From: CAVZCK01 sp963798805
GTDB taxonomy: Bacteria > Pseudomonadota > Alphaproteobacteria > Rhizobiales > Rhodomicrobiaceae
NCBI GenBank assembly: GCA_963798805.1
Contig: CAWCVC010000015.1
Span: 186,001-250,000, forward strand
Length of the DNA stretch: 64,000 nt
Direction of reading: 5' to 3'
The notes under the pieces are model-generated. The model made no database searches. It was not told where the DNA came from and was given only the letters and a program-made list of their open reading frames with translations. The stretch's first letter is position 1; each line of letters starts with the position of its first letter. Below, in pieces: positions 59,375 to 64,000 of the stretch. Position numbers and translations under genes: made by a program.

Positions 59375-60196
59375 TCAGTCCTCGGACTTCTCGGTTTTCT
59401 TGATTGTCGCGTGCGTCGCCGGCCGGCCGCGCCCCCGTTTCCGGTCGAGAGCTTCGCGGCGGCGATAGCTCTCGACGTTCATCTCGAGGATGGTGGCGTG
59501 GTGCACGAGACGGTCGATGGCCGCGAGCGTCATCGCTTGGTCCGGGAAGATCTTGCCCCATTCGCCGAACGGCTGGTTGGCGGTGATCAGCATGGATCGC
59601 CGCTCGTAGCGCACGGCGATCAACTCGAACAGCACGCTGGTCTCGGCCTGATCCTTGGTGACATAGGCGAGATCGTCGAGGATCAGCAGGTCGTAGCGGT
59701 CGAGTTTGGCAATCGCGCTTTCGAGCGCCAACTCTCGCCGTGCGATTTGGAGCCGCTGCACGAGATCGGTGGTGCGGGCGAAGAGCACCCGTCGGCCGTT
59801 CTCGATCAAGGCGAGACCGAGCGCTGACGCCAAATGGCTCTTGCCGCCGCCGGGCGGGCCGAATAGCAAGATGTTGGCGCCCTTCGCGAGCCATTCGTCG
59901 CCCGATGCCAGCGCCATCACCTGCGCCTTGGAGACCATTGGCACGCTGTCGAAGTCGAAGCTGGCCAGCGTCTTTCCGGCAGGCAATCTGGCCTCGGCCA
60001 GATGACGCTCCATCCGACGTCGACCGCGATCGACCATCTCGTGCTCGGCAAGGGCTGCGAGGAAGCGGGCCGCCGGCCAGCCTTCCTTGTCCGATTGCTC
60101 GGCGAACTTGGCCCACATCAGCTTGATGCCGGGCAGACGCAACTCGTTCAGCAGCAACTCGACCCGAGCGGCGTCGACTGTAATTTTGGTAGTCAT
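59375..60196 (-). CDS. istB: IS21 family ATPase helper protein IstB
   Basis: A 273-residue AAA+ ATPase. Walker A is LLFGPPGGGKSHLASALGLA (about residues 109-128), Walker B is YDLLILDDLAYVTKD, followed by MLITANQPFGEWGKIFPDQA and AIDRLVHHATILEMNVESYR, the standard IstB elements. IstB forms filaments on DNA and selects the target for IstA. ATG at 60196 overlaps the istA end (ATGA). The protein appears intact and complete. Its presence without a functional IstA means that it could only act in trans. Confidence 0.95.
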   Translation of the reverse strand: MTTKITVDAARVELLLNELRLPGIKLMWAKFAEQSDKEGWPAARFLAALAEHEMVDRGRRRMERHLAEARLPAGKTLASFDFDSVPMVSKAQVMALASGDEWLAKGANILLFGPPGGGKSHLASALGLALIENGRRVLFARTTDLVQRLQIARRELALESAIAKLDRYDLLILDDLAYVTKDQAETSVLFELIAVRYERRSMLITANQPFGEWGKIFPDQAMTLAAIDRLVHHATILEMNVESYRRREALDRKRGRGRPATHATIKKTEKSED

Positions 60197-61701
60197 GCCG
60201 CGGCCTCCAGGCAGGAGGTCGTGGTCGGCACGACGGTGTAGACCGTTGCCAGCTCGTCGTAGGTGCTGAGTGGCACGAGATCGACCGAGATCACCGGCGC
60301 ACTGCCGGAGCTGGGCCCGAACCGTTCGCGCAAGAGCGCCAGATCCGGCAACCGGCCGGCGTCGAGATCGGTCTCAACGGCATGCGCCAGCTCGGCCTCG
60401 CAAGCGCGATCGTGCGCCAGCGCCAGCAGTTCGACCGTCACCTTGCAGGCGCGCTTGTCGCCCAGCTCGGCGCACATGACCTCAAACGCTTTGCGATAGG
60501 CCGGACGCGGGAACAACTGATCGCGATAGACCAGATTGTTCAGCGCCATCGGCTTTTTGCGCAGGGCGTGGATGACGTGATGGTAGTCGACAACGTGCCC
60601 ACCCTTGTCGGCGGAAGGCTGGCGCCCGCGCCGTAGCGTCATCATCGGCGTCGAACCCAGGAAGCAGTCAAGCCGGTCGTCATAAAGATGCACGCGCAGT
60701 TGATGCCCGATCAGCCGCGACGGTGCAGTGTAGAACACGCGCCGCAGAATGAAGCCGCCGCTCGACGTGACGGTGACGACCTTTTCTTCGTAATCGGCGG
60801 TCCGGCGCTTCGGCAGAATTGCCAGATGCGGCCGCTCCAGTTCGATCCGCTTGCGGTTGTGGGCGTTCTGCCGGCCGATGATCTCGTCGATGAAGCGGCG
60901 GTAGGCATCGAGATCGTCGAAGTCACGGCTGCCGCGCAGCAGCAGCGCGTCTTCCAGCGTTCGCTTCAGATGGCCGTGCGCGCTTTCGATCGAACCATTT
61001 TCGTGGGCGACGCCCGGGGTGTTGCGCGACGGTGTCATCTCGTAATGGCGCATCAGGCCCTGGTAGCGTTGCGTCAGGTCCTCCTGGGCATCGCGGTCGA
61101 GATTGCGGAACGCTGCCGACAGGCTGTCGCTGCGATGCTCCTGCGGCACGCCGCCGAGCGCCCACAGCGCATTCTGCAGACCCTCGGCCAGAGCCACGAA
61201 GCTCTCCCCGCCCAGCACGACATGGGCATGCGCAAACTCGGGGAATGCGAGGCGGAAGTGATAGAGCCGATGATCGAGCACGACGTCGGCGACCGTGATG
61301 CCGAGTTCGCTCGTGTCGGTGAAATCGGACAAGCCGAGACGACCGGGCGGATGCTCCTGCCGGAACATCACATCCTGATCGGGCCCGGCCAGCGCCCGCC
61401 ACGTTCGGATGCGCCGCTCCAGAGTGCGCCTGACGCTGGGACTGATCTCGGGGTGGCGCCGCCGGATCTCCGCCAGGACGGCGATGGCGCGCAGGCCAGG
61501 CGCTGCCTTCAGGATCGGCACGATCTCGGCGTCCTAGACCTCGGCGAGCGGATCGGGCCGCCGCCGGCCTCTGGGCGCCTTCTTTTGCGACGGCAGGCGC
61601 GGATCGGCCTCGATCCGGTAGCCGGTGGCGGTCGAAAAGCCGGCCTTGGCTGACGCAACGGTGGTGTCGTCGGTGTGTCGGTTACTCATGTACAGCCTCA
61701 T
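60193..61701 (-). pseudogene. istA: IS21 family transposase IstA, premature stop at codon 56
   Basis: The frame from ATG 61701 (MRLYMSNRHTDD, HTH region ASAKAGFSTATGYRIEADPR) reads PLAEV and then TAG at 61534-61536, followed in the same frame by DAEIVPILKAAPGLRAIAVL and the rest of IstA (HPEISPSVRRTLERRIRTWR, DDE core AHVVLGGESFVALAEGLQNA ... HENGSIESAHGHLKRTLEDA) down to 60193. The family has Trp at this position, so TGG became TAG by one change. A shorter protein of about 440 residues could start at GTG 61521, but it would lack the DNA-binding N-terminus. The element is probably not mobile without help. Confidence 0.9.
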
Positions 61702-61707
61702 CTGGTG

Positions 61708-61715
61708 ATCGGTAA
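61708..61715. repeat. IS256-type target duplication, left copy
   Basis: ATCGGTAA, identical to 63179-63186. Direct 8-bp repeats are the normal signature of IS256-family insertion. Confidence 0.9.
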
Positions 61716-63178
61716 GGTAGCGTCGCGATGTATGTTGGAAATTGATTTGGCGCGGTCTCCGGCGGGCTGAACGTAGCGGATCAGGCGGCGAGGTCAATTG
61801 GCAGATCGGCCGGCTTCACAGCCAGCGTCTTCCAGCCATCGACTTTCCGCATACTGATCTGTCCGGAGGCGACCAGCGCCCAGAACATCATGGCCGCGGT
61901 TTCGGCCGAAGGCAGCACGGTTTGCGTTTTGATCCGGCGCTTGAATTCCTCGTGCAGCCGTTCGATCGCATTGGTCGTGCGCGCGCTTTTCCATTGGCTG
62001 ACCGGCAATCTGGTGAAGGTAAACAACCGGTTGCCGGCTTCCTCCAGGCACTCGGCGACGGCCTGGCAGCGCAATCGCCATTTACGCAGGAACGCCTTAC
62101 GCTTCTTCTCGATTTCATCCGCCGACGTTGCATAGATCATGTCATTGTAATCTGCCGAAACCTCCTCGCGCAGCCGTTCTGGTGCATGAGCGAGCAGATT
62201 GCGGTGCTTATGCACGGTGCAGCGCTGGGTGGGCACATCGCTCCAGAGCTCGGCAAGCGCCCGCTCCAACCCCGAGCCACCATCGACGATTAGGAATTCC
62301 GGCTTGCGCAGGCCGCGCTTGATCAGATCGTCGAGCACGACCCGCCAGGCCTGCGCCGTCTTGCCGCCCATATTCTTCACTGCCAGCAACACTTTCTGGC
62401 CGTCGGCGCGAATGCCGAGCACGACGAGAAGGCAAATCGTCGTGGCCTTCTTATCGAGACGGACGCGCACGACGGTCCCATCCAGGATCAGCCGGACGAT
62501 GGGTTCGTCGGTCAGCGAGCGCTGGTTCCAGCTTTCCCAATCGGTCTTCACCTTCCGCCAGACCCGGCTGACCGTATCCTTGCTCACGGAGCCGCCGAAC
62601 AGCGCGCCAAGCGCTCGCCGGACACGTCGCGTGTTGGTCCCGGCCAGATAGGCGCCGGCAATCAGCGCGTCGGCGGCTTTCGTGCGCCGCTGGTAGGCGG
62701 GCAGCACCTTGCTACGCCATTCCGTTGTCTTACCATCCGGAGTCTCGATCCGAGCCCGAGGGACGCTGATCAGTGTCTCGCCGAAAGTTCCCATCAGCGA
62801 CCGCGAGCGGTGACCATGGCGATGGCCCCGGAGCGGGCCGTCACCCGCGGTTTCGCCATCCGGCGTCTTTGATCGCGAACCGGGGCAAGCTTTGGCGCTC
62901 CGGGCATAGCGTGTCCGCGACAGCGCTTCATCGAGTTCCGCCTCGATCATCGCCTGGATGAAACCATGCACACGGTCGCGCACGGCGGTTTCGATCGGAT
63001 CGAACCAATCCTCAAAAAGCTGGGCGCTCGCCGTCGCCGCCGGCTGCTGGTCCGCGAGGTTTATGATATTGTTTGGCATAGCGTGGTCTCCACCGGCGCT
63101 TCAACGCCGGAATCGTTTTGGGTTGAACACCCGGAGACTACGCAACCTTCAATTTCCCACCATATCCGCGACGCTACC
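61716..63178 (-). mobile_element. IS256-family element inserted in the istA leader
   Basis: 1463 bases. The terminal inverted repeat begins GGTAGCGTCGCG at 61716-61727 and its complement CGCGACGCTACC ends at 63178. Further matching blocks inward (GGAAATTG, GTCTCCGG, AAC) give an imperfect inverted repeat of about 60 bases. It is flanked on both sides by ATCGGTAA. It holds one intact transposase gene. It lies seven bases upstream of the istA start codon, so it separates istA from its promoter region in the IS21 left end. Confidence 0.93.
61781..63079 (-). CDS. IS256 family transposase
   Basis: A 432-residue transposase (Mutator-like DDE). The catalytic Asp is in IVRLILDGTVVRVRLDKK, the second Asp in PEFLIVDGGSGLERALAELW, the C/HxxH segment is TQRCTVHKHRNLLAHAPERL and the Glu is in RTTNAIERLHEEFKRRIKTQ. 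No stop or frameshift is present and the length is normal, so it is probably active. It reads towards istA on the same strand. ATG at 63079 follows shortly after the inner side of the left inverted repeat. Confidence 0.95.
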   Translation of the reverse strand: MPNNIINLADQQPAATASAQLFEDWFDPIETAVRDRVHGFIQAMIEAELDEALSRTRYARSAKACPGSRSKTPDGETAGDGPLRGHRHGHRSRSLMGTFGETLISVPRARIETPDGKTTEWRSKVLPAYQRRTKAADALIAGAYLAGTNTRRVRRALGALFGGSVSKDTVSRVWRKVKTDWESWNQRSLTDEPIVRLILDGTVVRVRLDKKATTICLLVVLGIRADGQKVLLAVKNMGGKTAQAWRVVLDDLIKRGLRKPEFLIVDGGSGLERALAELWSDVPTQRCTVHKHRNLLAHAPERLREEVSADYNDMIYATSADEIEKKRKAFLRKWRLRCQAVAECLEEAGNRLFTFTRLPVSQWKSARTTNAIERLHEEFKRRIKTQTVLPSAETAAMMFWALVASGQISMRKVDGWKTLAVKPADLPIDLAA

Positions 63179-63186
63179 ATCGGTAA
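63179..63186. repeat. IS256-type target duplication, right copy
   Basis: ATCGGTAA, directly after the element end at 63178. Confidence 0.9.
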
Positions 63187-63273
63187 TGTGGAGGCCGGGC
63201 AAATGCTGATCCCTCAAGGTTGAGACGAATCAGTCAGTTGACCCGACCGCTCACAGCCACCAGACGGGGTCTT

Positions 63274-63344
63274 AAAAAACACGCCGCCGGGGATGGGCCG
63301 CCGTCAGTCGGGCTCCGCCCTTCCTCCGTCAGCCCATCCCCGGC
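63274..63344 (-). terminator. inward-facing hairpin terminator in the IS21 left end
   Basis: GCCGGGGATGGGC (63286-63298) and GCCCATCCCCGGC (63332-63344) are perfect 13-base arms with a 33-base loop. On the minus strand (the direction of istA) the hairpin is followed six bases later by six T (A-run 63274-63279). It would stop read-through transcription from flanking host genes before it reaches istA, as in several IS families. Confidence 0.65.
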
Positions 63345-63394
63345 ACATTCTCATCCTGATTGACGCTGGCTCTCATCTTGATTGTCGCGCGGCA

Positions 63395-63402
63395 AGCGAA
63401 TC
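63395..63402. repeat. IS21 target duplication, right copy
   Basis: AGCGAATC, identical to 59246-59253, directly after the left end of the IS21-family element. Confidence 0.9.
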
Positions 63403-63540
63403 GGCGGTCAGCCTGCCGCTTGCCCAGCCCTCAGGTGGACTTGCCCCGGTTTCGTAGAGAGTTGAGGGCTTGGCATCAGCGTATTCGGTTTGACGGCATT
63501 TTGTCCTCCTTTTCGGTCGCATCTTTTTGTTCGGCCTGGA
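63403..63540 (-). other. displaced 5' part of the parB frame
   Basis: Read on the minus strand and joined to 59253 across the insertion, the frame gives RQTEYADAKPSTLYETGASP then PEGWASGRLTADSLK, without a stop, and continues into VPDPALF of parB. An ATG exists at 63522-63520. A separate ATG at 63499 has an excellent AAGGAGG ribosome site but is out of frame and stops after seven codons. Confidence 0.4.
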
Positions 63541-64000
63541 TCATCTTTTCATCCCGGCCTGCAGATTCTGACGGCTGTCGGGAGAAGCGGCGGTCACGGA
63601 TGGCCGGCAGGCCGACGATGCGGCTTGGCCCGGCGTTTCCAGGCCGTCCTTGACGGACGCGAGCACGACGGCAGGCTCGTGTGCGCCGGGATCGAGAGCT
63701 CTTGTCTCGAACGCCGCCGGCGAGAGATAGCCGAGCGAGGAATGGCGCCGGCGCGGATTGTAAAAGCCTTCGATGAACTCGAAGATGGCGATGCGCGCCT
63801 CGGCGTGGGTCTTGAACCGCCGCCGGTCGAGCAACTCACATTCGAGGGTGGCGAAGAAGCTTTCCGCCATCGCATTGTCATAGGCATCGCCGACTGAGCC
63901 CATCGATGGACGGACGCCCGCTTCCCGGCAGCGCTTGCCGAAAGCAAGAGACGTGTACTGAGAGCCTTGATCGGAGTGGTGGATCACGCCGATCGGACGC
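63541..64000 (-). CDS. IS3-family transposase OrfB, C-terminal part (continues beyond window)
   Basis: The visible ~150 residues start at the window edge with RPIGVIHHSDQGSQYTS (a DDE Asp) and go on with CREAGVRPSMGSVGDAYDNA, MAESFFATLECELLDRRRFK (the catalytic Glu) and RRRHSSLGYLSPAAFE, the invariant rve-domain end of IS3-family OrfB. The end at 63541 has a short Pro/Ala-rich tail. The N-terminal half lies outside the window. No terminal repeat was recognised between 63541 and 63395, so the element boundary is unknown. Confidence 0.85.
   Translation of the reverse strand, partial: RPIGVIHHSDQGSQYTSLAFGKRCREAGVRPSMGSVGDAYDNAMAESFFATLECELLDRRRFKTHAEARIAIFEFIEGFYNPRRRHSSLGYLSPAAFETRALDPGAHEPAVVLASVKDGLETPGQAASSACRPSVTAASPDSRQNLQAGMKR

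Larger units (their letters stand above)
59254..63394 (-). mobile_element. IS21-family element (with nested IS256-type element)
   Basis: Its ends are TGTAGCGCGTCAATC at 59254 and the complement of TGCCGCGCGACAATC ending at 63394. Both begin TG-xx-GCGCG-x-CAATC, and each side has a second, internal copy of the ...CAATCxGGATGAG motif (59280-59300 and 63349-63367), the multiple terminal repeats typical of IS21. It is flanked by an 8-bp duplication, AGCGAATC. Contents are istB (59375-60196) and istA (60193-61701, broken by a stop), both minus strand, plus the inserted IS256-type element (61716-63178). The element without the insert would be about 2670 bases. Confidence 0.9.

Noticed and set aside
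1..64000. CRISPR arrays, rRNA and tRNA genes
   Set aside because: I looked for regularly spaced 25-40 base repeats, for GGTTCRA-type tRNA arms with matching acceptor stems, and for conserved rRNA blocks, and found none. The only repeat clusters are those listed.

Overview
The window is high-GC DNA with tightly packed, often 4-bp-overlapping genes. Its gene families point to an alphaproteobacterium, most likely of the Hyphomicrobiales (a Bradyrhizobium/Rhodoplanes-like soil or freshwater aerobe). These include alternative complex III joined to a caa3 oxidase, TAXI and Bug/Tct solute-binding proteins, a PaoABC-type molybdoenzyme and Baeyer-Villiger type catabolic genes. This placement rests on recognition of families only; no database search was run. 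No rRNA, tRNA or CRISPR was seen.

Layout. 1-6.7 kb is a partly decayed accessory region: an MFS transporter remnant, a 2-haloacid dehalogenase, a truncated CaiB/BaiF CoA-transferase, an enoyl-CoA hydratase, a YqeY protein, a frameshifted TAXI binding protein followed by a Sel1/cadherin-like secreted protein, and a broken TPR-CHAT gene. 7.0-11.0 kb is a paoABC-like aldehyde oxidoreductase operon (minus strand) with two adjacent long imperfect inverted repeats between paoC and paoB. 11.4-13.7 kb has arfB, a PHB-depolymerase-type esterase and a ribbon-helix-helix regulator. 13.9-15.1 kb is a small gene graveyard with fragments of a TrkH-like protein, a chemoreceptor, an HlyD-type adaptor and a GH15 glycosidase.

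15.4-27.5 kb is the metabolic centrepiece: twelve same-strand overlapping genes, actABCDEF, a small membrane protein, a Sco protein and coxBACD. Together they would form an electron route from quinol through ACIII and cytochrome c to an A2-type caa3 oxygen reductase. 27.6-33.3 kb holds a cupin, a TetR regulator with a clear palindromic operator, and its probable target operon (BVMO, SDR and a frameshifted alpha/beta hydrolase), facing an aldo-keto reductase. 33.4-37.5 kb has a Tp34-type iron-binding protein and a complete tctCBA transporter. 37.8-42.2 kb is the intact second TAXI + Sel1 cassette followed by an MCP-PilZ fusion chemoreceptor. 42.3-49.3 kb has a COG4091 dehydrogenase, a pentapeptide-repeat membrane protein and a copA/csoR copper module with two matched operators. 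49.3-53.8 kb has an enolase-superfamily enzyme, a ketopantoate-reductase-like enzyme, an SDR, a sulfite-oxidase-like protein and two gene fragments.

From about 54 kb to the end the content changes to a plasmid- or integrative-element-like backbone: DnaB and ParB-like fragments, repeat-rich non-coding DNA, a replication-protein-like gene, ssb and parB. It carries a nested transposon: an IS21-family element (8-bp duplication AGCGAATC) containing an intact IS256-family element (8-bp duplication ATCGGTAA). An IS3-family transposase runs off the right edge.

The most promising candidate for an undescribed system is the duplicated orphan TAXI binding protein plus secreted cadherin-like/Sel1 protein cassette, which in its intact copy sits beside a PilZ-fused chemoreceptor and has no TRAP permease nearby.
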